Below are positions 50,403 through 58,680 of a DNA stretch of 64,000 bases, piece after piece. Both the position numbers and the translations under genes were made by a program. The notes under the pieces are model-generated. The model was given only the letters and a program-made list of their open reading frames with translations, did not search any database and was not told where the DNA came from. Source of the DNA: Microbacterium jejuense (GTDB taxonomy: Bacteria; Actinomycetota; Actinomycetes; Actinomycetales; Microbacteriaceae); the NCBI RefSeq assembly GCF_019511665.1, contig NZ_JAEUAW010000014.1, positions 41,761-105,760 on the forward strand, in the 5' to 3' direction. Numbering within the stretch: position 1 is the first letter of the stretch; each line of letters begins with the position of its first letter.

Positions 50403-51617
50403 TCACACGCGCTCGAGCACCATCGCCATGCCCTGACCGCCGCCGACGCACATCGTCTCGAGGCCGAAGCGGCCACCGGTGGCGGCGAGGCCGTTGATGA
50501 GCGTCGAGGTGATGCGCGCGCCGGTCATGCCGAAGGGATGCCCGACCGCGATCGCACCGCCGTGCACGTTGAGCCGCTCGGGGTCGACGCCCAGCTCCTG
50601 CGCGGACGGGATCACCTGGGCCGCGAACGCCTCGTTGATCTCGACGAGGTCGATGTCGTCGATCGACAGGCCGGCGAGCGCCAGCGCGCGCCGCGACGCC
50701 TCCACCGGCCCGAGGCCCATGATCTCGGGCGACAGCCCCGAGACGCCGGTCGACACGATGCGCGCGAGCGGCTGCAGGCCGAGCTCGTCGACGACGCGCT
50801 CCGACACGACCACCACCGCGGCCGCGCCGTCGTTCAGGGGGCAGCAGTTGCCCGCCGTCACGGTGCCGTCCGGCCGGAACACCGGGTCGAGCGCTGCGAG
50901 AACCTCGATCGTGACGCCCGGGCGCGGGCCGTCGTCCGCAGCGACGACGGTGCCGTCGTCGAGCGTGACGGGCGTGATGTCGCCCGCCCAGAACCCCGAG
51001 GCGATCGCCGCCTCGGCGCGCTGCTGCGAGCGAGCGGCGAACGCGTCCTGCTCCTCGCGCGAGATGCCGCGCAGCCGCGCCACGTTCTCGGCCGTCTGCC
51101 CCATCGCGATGTACGGGTCGGGCAGTGCGCCTGCGGCGCGCGGGTCGTCCCACCCTGCTGCCCCGGCCCCGGCTCGGGCGGCGGTGCGCTGCTGCGCGTC
51201 CGAGAACGCCGGGTTGACGGCATCCGGAGGATCCGACGCGCCCGCGCCGTACCGCGACACGGCCTCCACGCCTGCCGAGACGAACACGTCGCCCTCGCCT
51301 GCCTTGATGGCGTGGAAGGCCATGCGCGTCGTCTGCAGCGACGACGAGCAGTACCGGTTGACGGTGGTGCCCGGCACGGCGTCCCAGCCGAGCAGCACCG
51401 CGACGATGCGGGCGAGGTTGAAGCCCTGCTCGCCGGCGGGCTGGCCGCAGCCGACCAGCAGGTCGTCGATGCGCGCGGGGTCGAGCTCCGGCACGCGGTC
51501 GAGCGCCGCCTGCACCATGCGGGCGGCGAGGTCGTCGGGTCGCACGCCGGCGAGCGATCCCTTGCGGGCGCGCCCGATCGGCGAGCGCGCGGTGGCCACG
51601 ATGTATGCCTCGGTCAT
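50403..51617 (-). CDS. Acetyl-CoA acyltransferase (thiolase)
   Basis: Cleaves 3-oxoacyl-CoA with CoA, the last beta-oxidation step. The 404-residue protein has all thiolase landmarks: the nucleophile loop VNRYCSSSLQTTRMAFHAI with its Cys, NEAFAAQ, the His loop NVHGGAIAVGHPFGMTGA and the second Cys in TMCVGGGQGMAMVLE. The ATG at 51617 follows AAAGGAAC; an earlier in-frame start at 51671 lies in a repeat-rich gap and is less likely. It follows the glutaryl-CoA-dehydrogenase-like ACAD by 127 bp on the same strand. Confidence 0.95.
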   Translation of the reverse strand: MTEAYIVATARSPIGRARKGSLAGVRPDDLAARMVQAALDRVPELDPARIDDLLVGCGQPAGEQGFNLARIVAVLLGWDAVPGTTVNRYCSSSLQTTRMAFHAIKAGEGDVFVSAGVEAVSRYGAGASDPPDAVNPAFSDAQQRTAARAGAGAAGWDDPRAAGALPDPYIAMGQTAENVARLRGISREEQDAFAARSQQRAEAAIASGFWAGDITPVTLDDGTVVAADDGPRPGVTIEVLAALDPVFRPDGTVTAGNCCPLNDGAAAVVVVSERVVDELGLQPLARIVSTGVSGLSPEIMGLGPVEASRRALALAGLSIDDIDLVEINEAFAAQVIPSAQELGVDPERLNVHGGAIAVGHPFGMTGARITSTLINGLAATGGRFGLETMCVGGGQGMAMVLERV

Positions 51618-51641
51618 GGGGTTCCTTTCGTGTTCTTCTGT

Positions 51642-51719
51642 CGACGACGTGCGTCCTCGCCGAATCCGCACGTCATTCGCGGCGACGACATGCGTGCTCG
51701 GCGACGACGTGCGTCCTCG
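51642..51719. repeat. Short direct-repeat cluster upstream of thiolase
   Basis: CGACGACGTGCGTCCTCG occurs exactly at 51642-51659 and 51702-51719, with a 2-mismatch copy at 51683-51700. An inverted partial copy lies at 51661-51674. The cluster fills most of the 127-bp gap between the ACAD and the thiolase genes. Confidence 0.75.
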
Positions 51720-51744
51720 ACAGGGGAGAGGTGGATGCCGCGGC

Positions 51745-53013
51745 TCAGACGAACGCCGCGATGCCGGTGATCGCGCGGCCGACGATGAGCGAGTTCATGT
51801 CGTACGTGCCCTCGAACGTGTAGACCGCCTCCGCGTCGGCGAAGTACCGGGCGATGCCGTAGCCGGCGGGGATGCCCAGCTGCTCCTGTCCGCCGAGCTG
51901 CACGCCGTTGCCGCCGCAGATCTCGCGGCACAGCGCGACCGTCTCGCGCACCCGCGCGCTCACGAACGCCTTGGCCATGGCCGAGTGGTGGTCCTGCTGC
52001 TCCCCGGCGTCCTGCAACTGCGACACCCGCACGCACATGCCGATGCAGGCGGTGATGTTCGCCAGCGCGTCGGCCAGCTTCTGCTGCACGAGCTGGAACG
52101 ACGCGATCGGCTTGCCGAACTGCACGCGCGCGTTCGCGTAGGCGACCGCGCACTCGTACGCGCCGACCGCCACCCCGAGCGCCTGCCAGGCCACCTGTGC
52201 GCGGGTGATGCGCAGCACCGTGGCGAGGTCGCGGAAGCCGTCGATGCGCTGCAGTCGATCGGCCTCCGGCACGACGACGTCGCGCAGCACGATGTCGGCA
52301 TTCTCGACGGTGCGCAGCGACTGCTTGCGCTCGATCTTGGTGGCGGTGAAGCCGGGCGTCGGCGTGCGGACCAGGAACCCCTTGACCTGCTGGTCGGCGA
52401 CGTCGCGCGCCCAGATGACGACGAGGTCGGCGAACGCGCCGTTGCCGATCCAGCGCTTGGCGCCGTTGAGCACCCACTCGTCGGTCCCGTCGGCGCGGGT
52501 GCGGCGCTCGGCCGTGGTCTCGAGTCCCTTCGCCGTGTCGGAGCCGTGGCCGGGCTCGGTGAGCCCGAAGCACGCGATCTGCTCGCCGCGGGCGAGGACG
52601 GGCAGCCACTCGGCGCGCTGCTCGTCCGACCCGCCGACGGCGATGGATGTCATGGCGAGCCCGGAGTGCACGCCGATGAAGGTCGCCGTGGAAGGATCCG
52701 CCCGCGAGATCTCCATCGCCACCCAGCCGCGGAACACGTTGCTGTTCTCGAACGTGCGGGTCTCGGCGAACGCGTTGCCGTACAGGCCGAGCTCCGCGAT
52801 GCGCGGCACGAGATGGCGCGGGCTCTCGGCACGGTCCCAGTGGTCGTCGGCGAACGGGCGCACCTCGGTCTCGAGGAACTCGCGGATCTCGCGCAGCGCC
52901 CGCTGCTCGGGCTCGGTCAGCAGGGTCTGGAAGCTGTAGAAGTCCGCGTCGAGCACATCGGCGGGCCGGGCGTGCGCCTCGGTGTCGGCGGTCGGGGTCA
53001 GGGTGAACGTCAT
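51745..53013 (-). CDS. Acyl-CoA dehydrogenase, glutaryl-CoA dehydrogenase group
   Basis: A 422-residue FAD enzyme with the full ACAD fold. The flavin/substrate block is IACFGLTEPGHGSDTAKGLE, the middle beta domain has WVLNGAKRWIGNGAFADLVV, and the C terminus is VYTFEGTYDMNSLIVGRAIT. The catalytic Glu in F-E-G-T and the D-M-N-S-L-I-V-G-R-A-I-T-G ending are characteristic of the glutaryl-CoA dehydrogenase branch; decarboxylation itself is not proven by this. It is divergent from the QsdR-like regulator across a 24-bp inverted repeat, and upstream of the thiolase. Confidence 0.92.
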   Translation of the reverse strand: MTFTLTPTADTEAHARPADVLDADFYSFQTLLTEPEQRALREIREFLETEVRPFADDHWDRAESPRHLVPRIAELGLYGNAFAETRTFENSNVFRGWVAMEISRADPSTATFIGVHSGLAMTSIAVGGSDEQRAEWLPVLARGEQIACFGLTEPGHGSDTAKGLETTAERRTRADGTDEWVLNGAKRWIGNGAFADLVVIWARDVADQQVKGFLVRTPTPGFTATKIERKQSLRTVENADIVLRDVVVPEADRLQRIDGFRDLATVLRITRAQVAWQALGVAVGAYECAVAYANARVQFGKPIASFQLVQQKLADALANITACIGMCVRVSQLQDAGEQQDHHSAMAKAFVSARVRETVALCREICGGNGVQLGGQEQLGIPAGYGIARYFADAEAVYTFEGTYDMNSLIVGRAITGIAAFV

Positions 53014-53042
53014 CGTCTCTCCTCAGGTCGTGGGAACGAGTA

Positions 53043-53066
53043 TGCAACACTTTCGAATATGTTGCA
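53043..53066. promoter_or_regulatory. Operator of the QsdR-like regulator
   Basis: TGCAACA (53043-53049) and TGTTGCA (53060-53066) form a perfect inverted repeat with a 10-bp spacer in the 85-bp gap between the divergent ACAD and regulator genes. It differs from the ACCGACC motif. A single TGTTGCA half-site also occurs at 63752-63758 upstream of the ABC transporter. Confidence 0.65.
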
Positions 53067-53098
53067 CGTCGGTGCGTGAGCGCGGGTAGAGTTCCGGC

Positions 53099-53752
53099 AT
53101 GACCCGGACGGCGACCCACACGGCCCCCGCCACGATCGCGACGGTGGGGACGGATGCCGCCCCCTCGTGGCTCTCGGAGCGCCTGGCCGACGGCATCCAT
53201 TCCGACGCGCGGCGCGCGTTCGACGCGGCGCGCGAGACCTTCATCGCCGGGCGGCGGATCGACATGACCGCGCTCGCGGGGGCGCTCGGGGTGGACCGCA
53301 CGTCGCTCTTCCGCTGGGTCGGCAACCGCGACGCGCTGCTCAGCGAGGTGCTGTGGTCGCTCGCGATCCCGACGCTCGTGCAGGCCGAGCATGCCGCAGC
53401 CGAGGCGAGCGGCGCCGACCGGATTGCCGCGATCCTCACGCACTTCGTCGACGACCTCATCACGGCCGAGTACTTCCGCTCGTTCCTGCGGCGGGAGCCC
53501 GCCCGCGCACTGCGGCTGCTCACGACGAAAGAGAGCCCCATCCAGCGGCGCTACGTCGCGACCGCCGACTGGCTCGTGCGCCGCGACCTCGGTGCCGAGC
53601 CGCTCGGCGGTGCCATCGACTCCGCCGACCTGGCGTACATCCTGGTGCGTCTGTCGGAGTCGTTCACGTACGCCGACCTGATCTCGGGCGACGTGCCCAG
53701 CGCCGAGCGAGCGCGCGTCGCGTTCCGCCTGCTGCTGCGAGCGGACGCCTGA
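53099..53752 (+). CDS. QsdR-like TetR-family transcriptional regulator
   Basis: A 217-residue regulator with a helix-turn-helix at about residues 55-95 (IDMTALAGALGVDRTSLFRW, then VGNRDALLSEVL). The VDRTSLFRWVG helix and the C-terminal half (IQRRYVATADWLVRRDLGAE, LAYILVRLSESFTYADLISG) resemble the QsdR group. QsdR of Rhodococcus controls gamma-lactone catabolism. It probably represses itself and the divergent ACAD-thiolase pair through the TGCAACA repeat. Its stop overlaps the thioesterase start by one base (TGATG). Confidence 0.88.
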   Translation: MTRTATHTAPATIATVGTDAAPSWLSERLADGIHSDARRAFDAARETFIAGRRIDMTALAGALGVDRTSLFRWVGNRDALLSEVLWSLAIPTLVQAEHAAAEASGADRIAAILTHFVDDLITAEYFRSFLRREPARALRLLTTKESPIQRRYVATADWLVRRDLGAEPLGGAIDSADLAYILVRLSESFTYADLISGDVPSAERARVAFRLLLRADA

Positions 53753-54162
53753 TGCCGGGCTTCGTCGCCCGCGAGCCCTTCGCGACGCGCTGGAACGACA
53801 ACGACCAGTACGGCCACCTCAACAACACGATCTACTACGCCGCGATGGACACGGCGGTCAACGCCTTCATGATCCGCGACGGCGGCCTGAAGCCCGTGGG
53901 CGGCACGACGATCGCGCTCTGCGCGGCCTCGTCGTGCGAGTTCCATGCGTCGGCGGGCTTTCCCGAGCCCCTCGAGGTCGGCATCGGCGTGGAGCGCCTC
54001 GGCACCACGAGCATCACGTGGGCCCTCGCGATCCTGCGCGCCGGCACCGAGGATGAGATCGCGACGGGCCGGTTCGTGCACGTGTTCGTGGATGCCGAGA
54101 CCCGCCGCCCGACGCCGGTTCCGGCATCCGTCCGCGCCGCTGTGGAGGCGCGGCGCGCCTGA
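53752..54162 (+). CDS. Hotdog-fold acyl-CoA thioesterase (4HBT-like)
   Basis: A 136-residue single-domain hotdog protein. TRWNDNDQYGHLNNTIYYAA carries the 4HBT-type motif with the catalytic Asp, and LEVGIGVERLGTTSITWALA forms the central strands. Such enzymes hydrolyse acyl-CoAs and may release dead-end intermediates or spare CoA. It is translationally coupled to the regulator gene. The frame is open far upstream, but only the ATG at 53752 gives the family length. Confidence 0.9.
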   Translation: MPGFVAREPFATRWNDNDQYGHLNNTIYYAAMDTAVNAFMIRDGGLKPVGGTTIALCAASSCEFHASAGFPEPLEVGIGVERLGTTSITWALAILRAGTEDEIATGRFVHVFVDAETRRPTPVPASVRAAVEARRA

Positions 54163-54217
54163 CTCCCCCGTCCGCACGCCCTGCGTTCCGTCGAGGGGTC
54201 CGCACACACGCATCAGG

Positions 54218-54246
54218 TTCGCAACAAACCGACCATCCGGTATGCT
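54218..54246 (+). promoter_or_regulatory. Promoter with operator (site 2 of 3)
   Basis: TTCGCA (54218-54223) and TATGCT (54241-54246) are spaced 17 bp. The spacer and -10 contain ACCGACC-ATC-CGGTATG (54228-54244), the motif also found at 46216 and 63731. The ATG of the kinase follows 41 bp later. A repressor here would block polymerase binding. Confidence 0.68.
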
Positions 54247-54287
54247 TCTGTCCACGGCCCGCCGATGGGACGTGGAGAGAGTCGACG

Positions 54288-55358
54288 ATGACCGCAGTCC
54301 CGGGATTGGATGCCGGCGGCCTCAGCGCCTGGCTGGCCGAGGCGCACCCCGACCTGGCGCGCGACGAGCTCACCGCGACGGTGATCGCCGGCGGACGCAG
54401 CAACCTCACCTACGCCGTCGACGGCGCGGCGATCCCGCTCATCGTGCGGCGCCCGCCGCTGGGGCACGTGCTGTCGAGCGCGCATGACATGCGGCGCGAG
54501 CACCGGGTCATCTCCGCCCTCGCGCCGACACCCGTGCCCGTCCCCCGCGCGATCGATGTCGTGGACGACACGGCCGAGCACCGCGTGACGGGCACGGTGT
54601 TCTTCGTCATGGAGCGGGCACCCGGCCGCGTGCTGGCCCACCGCGCGCAGAACACCGCGTACTCCGCCGACGCCCTGCACGGTCTGAGCCTCGAGCTGGC
54701 GCGGCACCTGGCCGACCTGCACGCGGTCGACCCCGACGCCGTCGGCCTCGGTGACTTCGGGCGCCCCGGCGGGTACCTGCAGCGCCAGCTCGCCACGTGG
54801 CGGCGGCAGCTGGACGCGTCGCGCTCGCGCGAGACCGCGCAGCTGGACCTGCTGCGAGAGAGCCTGGCCGCCGGCATCCCCCGTTCCTCCCGCTCGGGAA
54901 TCGTCCACGGCGACTACCGGCTCGACAACGCGCTCGTGATCGACGACGGCGACGAGCCCCGGGTCGCGGCGATCCTCGACTGGGAGATGGCGACGCTCGG
55001 CGACCCGCTCGTCGACCTCGGCATCCTCGCCCTGTACTGGAACATCGCCGACCTTCCCGGCGGCGACGGCGCGGTGCCGAGCGCCGTGGATCCTGCCGCC
55101 GGGTACGCGTCGTTCGACGAGCTCGTCGAGGCGTACGCCGAGCGCGCCGGCATCGCCGTGCCCGATCTGCGCTGGTACCGCGCTTTCGCCGCCTACAAGC
55201 TCGCGGTGATCCTCGAGGGCATCCACTACCGCTTCCAGGCCGGCGCGACCGTCGGCGAGGGGTTCGAGCGCATGGGTGCGCTCGTCGAGCCGCTCGCCGC
55301 CGTCGGCCGCCGCACGCTCGACGCCCGCACACGCGACACACCCACGGAGGTGCACTGA
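54288..55358 (+). CDS. APH-fold phosphotransferase (ACAD10/11 kinase-domain type)
   Basis: A 356-residue aminoglycoside-phosphotransferase-fold kinase. The nucleotide loop region is VIAGGRSNLTYAVDG, the catalytic loop is GIVHGDYRLDNALV with Asp and Asn, and the Mg site is ILDWEMATLGDPLVDLGILA. The DWEMATLGDPL signature is typical of the kinase domain of ACAD10/ACAD11 and of the LvaA-type kinase, which phosphorylates 4-hydroxyacyl-CoA, and not of antibiotic kinases. The stop overlaps the ACAD start (TGATG), so the pair mirrors the fused eukaryotic protein. Function on 4-hydroxyacyl-CoA is inference from family and context. Confidence 0.9.
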   Translation: MTAVPGLDAGGLSAWLAEAHPDLARDELTATVIAGGRSNLTYAVDGAAIPLIVRRPPLGHVLSSAHDMRREHRVISALAPTPVPVPRAIDVVDDTAEHRVTGTVFFVMERAPGRVLAHRAQNTAYSADALHGLSLELARHLADLHAVDPDAVGLGDFGRPGGYLQRQLATWRRQLDASRSRETAQLDLLRESLAAGIPRSSRSGIVHGDYRLDNALVIDDGDEPRVAAILDWEMATLGDPLVDLGILALYWNIADLPGGDGAVPSAVDPAAGYASFDELVEAYAERAGIAVPDLRWYRAFAAYKLAVILEGIHYRFQAGATVGEGFERMGALVEPLAAVGRRTLDARTRDTPTEVH

Positions 55359-56560
55359 TGGACTTCGCTCCCGATGCCACGTCACAGGATTTCGCCGGCC
55401 GTGCCCGCGCCTTCCTCGACGAGCTCGTGCTGCCCGCCGAGCCCGTGCTCGACGCGCAGCTCGCCGCCACGCCGGACGAGTGGGGCGTGCGTCCGGTCGT
55501 GCGCGACCTGCAGCGCGAGGCCCGCGCCCGAGGGCTGTGGAATCTCTTCCTCCCCGGCGAGCGCGGCGCGGGCCTCAGCAACCTGCAGTACGCGTCCGTC
55601 GCCGAGGTCACCGGCTGGAGCCCGCGGCTCGCACCGGCAGCGTTCAACTGCGCGGCTCCCGACACCGGCAACATGGAGGTGCTGAACGAGTTCGGCACGC
55701 CCGCCCAGCAGGAGCGGTGGCTCGAACCGCTGCTCGATGCCCGCATCCGGTCGGCGTTCTGCATGACCGAGCCCGACGTCGCCTCGTCCGACGCGACGAA
55801 CATCGGCACCCGCATCCGCCGCGACGGCGACCACTACGTCATCACCGGCCGCAAGTGGTGGTCGACGGGCGCGATGAACCCCGACGCCGCGATCTTCATC
55901 GTGATGGGCCAGACCGATCCCGACGCGCCCCGGCACCGGCAGCAGTCGATGATCCTGGTGCCGCGAGACACCCCTGGGGTGCGCATCGTGCGCCCGCTGA
56001 CGGTCTTCGGCTACGACGACCGCGATCACGGCGGCCACGCCGAGGTCGCGTTCGACGATGTGCGCGTGCCCGCGGCGAACCTCATCGCCGGCGAGGGCGA
56101 GGGATTCGCGATCGCGCAGGCCCGCCTCGGGCCCGGCCGCATCCACCACTGCATGCGCGCCCTCGGGATGGGCGAGCGCGCTCTGGCGCTGATGGTCGCG
56201 CGCGCCGGCGAGCGCCACGCGTTCGGCGGACCGCTGTCGGAGCAGGGCGTCGTGCGCGAGTGGATCGCCGAGGCGCGCATCCAGCTGGAGTCGCTGCGCC
56301 TGCTCGTGCTCAAGACGGCCTGGCTCATGGACACCGTGGGCAACCGCGGCGCGATGACCGAGATCCAGGCCATCAAGATCGCCGTGCCGCGCGCCGTGCA
56401 GCAGATCATCGACCGCGCGATCCAGCTGCACGGCGGCGCCGGGGTCTCGTCCGACACCCCGCTGGCCGAGCTGTACGCCGGCATCCGGTCGCTGCGCATC
56501 GCCGATGGACCCGACGAAGTGCATCTGGCGAGCCTCGGCCGCGCGCAGCTGCGCATGTGA
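55358..56560 (+). CDS. Acyl-CoA dehydrogenase family protein (ACAD10/11-like)
   Basis: A 400-residue FAD-binding ACAD. SAFCMTEPDVASSDATNIGT is the flavin/substrate block, HYVITGRKWWSTGAMNPDAA the beta domain, and RAIQLHGGAGVSSDTPLAEL the C-terminal helix region. In the position of the usual catalytic Glu (Y-E-G-T motif) it has Asp, in RIADGPDEVH, as in the ACAD10/11 group. The partner kinase directly upstream supports a role in eliminating phosphate from a 4-phosphoacyl-CoA instead of plain oxidation (inference). The ATG at 55358 is set by the TGATG overlap. Confidence 0.92.
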   Translation: MDFAPDATSQDFAGRARAFLDELVLPAEPVLDAQLAATPDEWGVRPVVRDLQREARARGLWNLFLPGERGAGLSNLQYASVAEVTGWSPRLAPAAFNCAAPDTGNMEVLNEFGTPAQQERWLEPLLDARIRSAFCMTEPDVASSDATNIGTRIRRDGDHYVITGRKWWSTGAMNPDAAIFIVMGQTDPDAPRHRQQSMILVPRDTPGVRIVRPLTVFGYDDRDHGGHAEVAFDDVRVPAANLIAGEGEGFAIAQARLGPGRIHHCMRALGMGERALALMVARAGERHAFGGPLSEQGVVREWIAEARIQLESLRLLVLKTAWLMDTVGNRGAMTEIQAIKIAVPRAVQQIIDRAIQLHGGAGVSSDTPLAELYAGIRSLRIADGPDEVHLASLGRAQLRM

Positions 56561-56564
56561 CGAA

Positions 56565-56611
56565 GGATGCCGCCGCCCGGGCGTGACGCACGGCCCGGGG
56601 CGGCGGCATCC
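56565..56611 (+). terminator. GC-rich hairpin after the ACAD gene
   Basis: GGATGCCGCCGCCCGGGC (56565-56582) pairs with 56593-56611 with one bulged G, starting 4 bp after the ACAD stop. It may attenuate expression of the downstream ligase, which starts 35 bp further on. It shares the GGATGCC/GGCATCC base with the hairpins at 5789 and 48710. Confidence 0.6.
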
Positions 56612-56645
56612 ACCCCCTCCCCCTCAGCCGTCGAAGGAGACTGCG

Positions 56646-58226
56646 ATGAACCACCCCACCGACCCGGCGATCGACGGGCCCGGCTTCACGACGCTGTCGG
56701 TCGCGAGCATCCTGGCCGAGTCGGCCGTGCGCCACGCGGACCGTCCGGCGCTGCACTTCGCGGGCACGACCACCACGTACCGCGAGCTGTGGGACCAGAC
56801 GCGCGCGTACGCCGGCGCGCTGCGCGCACGCGGCATCGGGCGCGGCGACCGCGTGGCGATGATCGTGCCCAACGTGCCCGACTTCGCCCGCGTGTACTAC
56901 GCCGTGCTGTCGCTCGGCGCGATCGTCGTTCCCGTGCACCTGCTGCTGAAGGCCGACGAGATCGCGTACGTGCTGCGCGACGCGGGCGCCGACCTGCTGG
57001 TGGCCGCCGCACCGCTGCTGGGCGAGGCGGCACCCGCCGCCGCGACGGCCCGTGTGCCGCTGGTCACCGTGCTGCTGCCGGCATCGTCCGAGGCCGGGCT
57101 CCCCCGACTTGAGGCCGAGGCCGCCGCGGCGACGCCCATCGTCCGCCACGAGCCGGTGAGTCCGCTCGACGCCGCGACCATCCTGTACACGAGCGGCACC
57201 ACCGGAACCCCCAAGGGCGCCGTCGGATCGCACCTGTCGATCGTCGAGCAGGTGCACACGACGCTCATCGACGCGTTCGACCTGCGGGCGGACGACATCG
57301 TGTTCGGCGGACTGCCCCTGTTCCACACCTTCGGTCAGACAGCCGTGATGAACATCGCGCTGCGGGTCGGGGCATCCGTCATCCTGCTCCCGCGCTTCGA
57401 CCCCGACGAGGCTCTCGCCCTCACCGCCTCCCTCGGGGCGACCGTGTTCACGGCGGTGCCCACGATGTACGTCGGCATGCTCGAGGCCGCCCGCCGCTCC
57501 CCGGAGCGCCCGCCGCTGCGGTACGCCGTCTCGGGCGGTGCGGCCCTGCCGGTCGCCGTGCTGGAGGCCTTCCGCGACGCCTTCGGCGCCGACGTGCACG
57601 AGGGGTACGGGCTCACCGAGACCGCGCCGACGGTCTCGTCCAACCCGCTCGGGCAGCCCATCCGCCCGGGGACCGTCGGACGCCCGCTGTGGGGCGTCGA
57701 CGTCGCGATCGCCGACCCCGAGGTCGAGGACGCCGTCGCGCTGCTCGACGACCCCGATGCGCTCGGCGAGATCGTGGTGCGCGGCCACAACCTGTTCAAG
57801 GGATACCTCGGCCGCCCGGACGCCTCCGCCGACGCCGTCGTCGACGGCTGGTTCCGCACGGGAGACCTGGGCACCTGCGTCGACGGCGTGCTCACGATCG
57901 TCGACCGCAAGAAGGACATGATCGTCCGCTCGGGCTACAACGTGTACCCCACGGAGGTCGAGGCGGTGCTCGCACGGCACCCCGGCGTCGCCGTCGCGGC
58001 GGTGTTCGGCGTGGCCGACGACGTGCGGGGCCAGGAGGTGCACGCCGCGGTGGTCGCTCACGAGGGTGTCGCGCTGGAGCCGGACGACGTGGTGGCCTTC
58101 GCGCGCGAGCGCATCGCCGCGTACAAGTACCCGCGCGTGGTCCACGTCGTGCCGTCGCTGCCCCTCGGGGCCAGCGGCAAGGTGCTCAAGCGCGAGCTCG
58201 TCGCCCAGTTCACCCCGGTGGTCTGA
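56646..58226 (+). CDS. Acyl-CoA ligase (AMP-forming, FadD-like)
   Basis: Activates a carboxylic acid to its CoA thioester through an acyl-AMP. The 526-residue protein has the ANL set: P-loop ILYTSGTTGTPKGAVGSH (A3), VHEGYGLTETAPTVSSNP (A5), GWFRTGDLG (A7), VDRKKDMIVRSGYNVYPTEV (A8) and the catalytic Lys near the end in GASGKVLKRE (A10). GAAGGAG precedes the ATG. Third gene after the kinase and ACAD, it would supply their CoA substrate. Chain length cannot be judged by eye. Confidence 0.94.
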   Translation: MNHPTDPAIDGPGFTTLSVASILAESAVRHADRPALHFAGTTTTYRELWDQTRAYAGALRARGIGRGDRVAMIVPNVPDFARVYYAVLSLGAIVVPVHLLLKADEIAYVLRDAGADLLVAAAPLLGEAAPAAATARVPLVTVLLPASSEAGLPRLEAEAAAATPIVRHEPVSPLDAATILYTSGTTGTPKGAVGSHLSIVEQVHTTLIDAFDLRADDIVFGGLPLFHTFGQTAVMNIALRVGASVILLPRFDPDEALALTASLGATVFTAVPTMYVGMLEAARRSPERPPLRYAVSGGAALPVAVLEAFRDAFGADVHEGYGLTETAPTVSSNPLGQPIRPGTVGRPLWGVDVAIADPEVEDAVALLDDPDALGEIVVRGHNLFKGYLGRPDASADAVVDGWFRTGDLGTCVDGVLTIVDRKKDMIVRSGYNVYPTEVEAVLARHPGVAVAAVFGVADDVRGQEVHAAVVAHEGVALEPDDVVAFARERIAAYKYPRVVHVVPSLPLGASGKVLKRELVAQFTPVV

Positions 58227-58271
58227 GCCGCGGGCCCCGGCACGAGCTCGGCGCGCAGCATCCACCCCTCC

Positions 58272-58344
58272 TCAACAGGTCAACCGGGCTTCTGCAGGAG
58301 GAATCAGCGCGATCCGTCCTGAAAAGGCCCGGTTGACCTGTTGA
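58272..58344. repeat. Long inverted-repeat element, 18-bp arms
   Basis: CAACAGGTCAACCGGGC at 58273-58289 has a perfect complement at 58327-58343, extended one pair outward. Inside, CAGGA (58295-58299) and TCCTG (58317-58321) add an inner stem. It lies 46 bp after the ligase stop. It has no T-tract, so it may be a mobile palindromic element or act as a processing signal as well as a terminator. The rest of the 454-bp gap holds repeat A and the transporter terminator, with no supportable gene. Confidence 0.75.
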
Positions 58345-58496
58345 AGCGACGGGTGCGGGGTGGGGCATGGGGCAGTGGATGCCGGCGGCCGGTGCCGCGG
58401 GCGCGCCCGGACGCACAAAGCGCGCCCGTAGCACCCGGCTCCTTTCTCCGGCCGCCCACGGGCGCGACCCCGGGCCCCCGGCATCCCGCCCCACCA

Positions 58497-58591
58497 CTCC
58501 GGAAATCGGACGATCCCGCGCTTTCCGGACCATTCCACCCACCCACTCCGGAAACACCCGCGAACTCCGAAATTCGGACCCGCACCGCGAC
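58497..58591 (+). repeat. Intergenic repeat A (pair with repeat B)
   Basis: The ~95-bp stretch carries TCCGGA-type sites at roughly 24-25-bp steps in alternating orientation: CTCCGGAAATCGGA, GCGCTTTCCGGA, CTCCGGAAACAC and GAAATTCGGACCCG. It aligns without gaps over 86 positions to repeat B at 63874, in the same orientation. Confidence 0.75.
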
Positions 58592-58628
58592 AAAGGCCTG
58601 GATCGCTTCCGCAGCGAAGCAACCCGAC

Positions 58629-58673
58629 GGCGAAGCGGCCCGGGCCCCGCACAGGGACCCGGGCCGCTTCGCC
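58629..58673 (-). terminator. Terminator of the liv-type transporter operon
   Basis: GGCGAAGCGGCCCGGG (58629-58644) pairs perfectly with 58658-58673 around a 13-nt loop. It begins 8 bp after the stop of the substrate-binding protein gene (minus strand). Confidence 0.8.
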
Positions 58674-58680
58674 GGGGGGA

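Noticed and set aside
54288..55358. Aminoglycoside resistance kinase
   Set aside because: The fold is shared, but the DWEMATLGDPL motif and coupling to an ACAD and acyl-CoA ligase place it with the ACAD10/11 kinase group.
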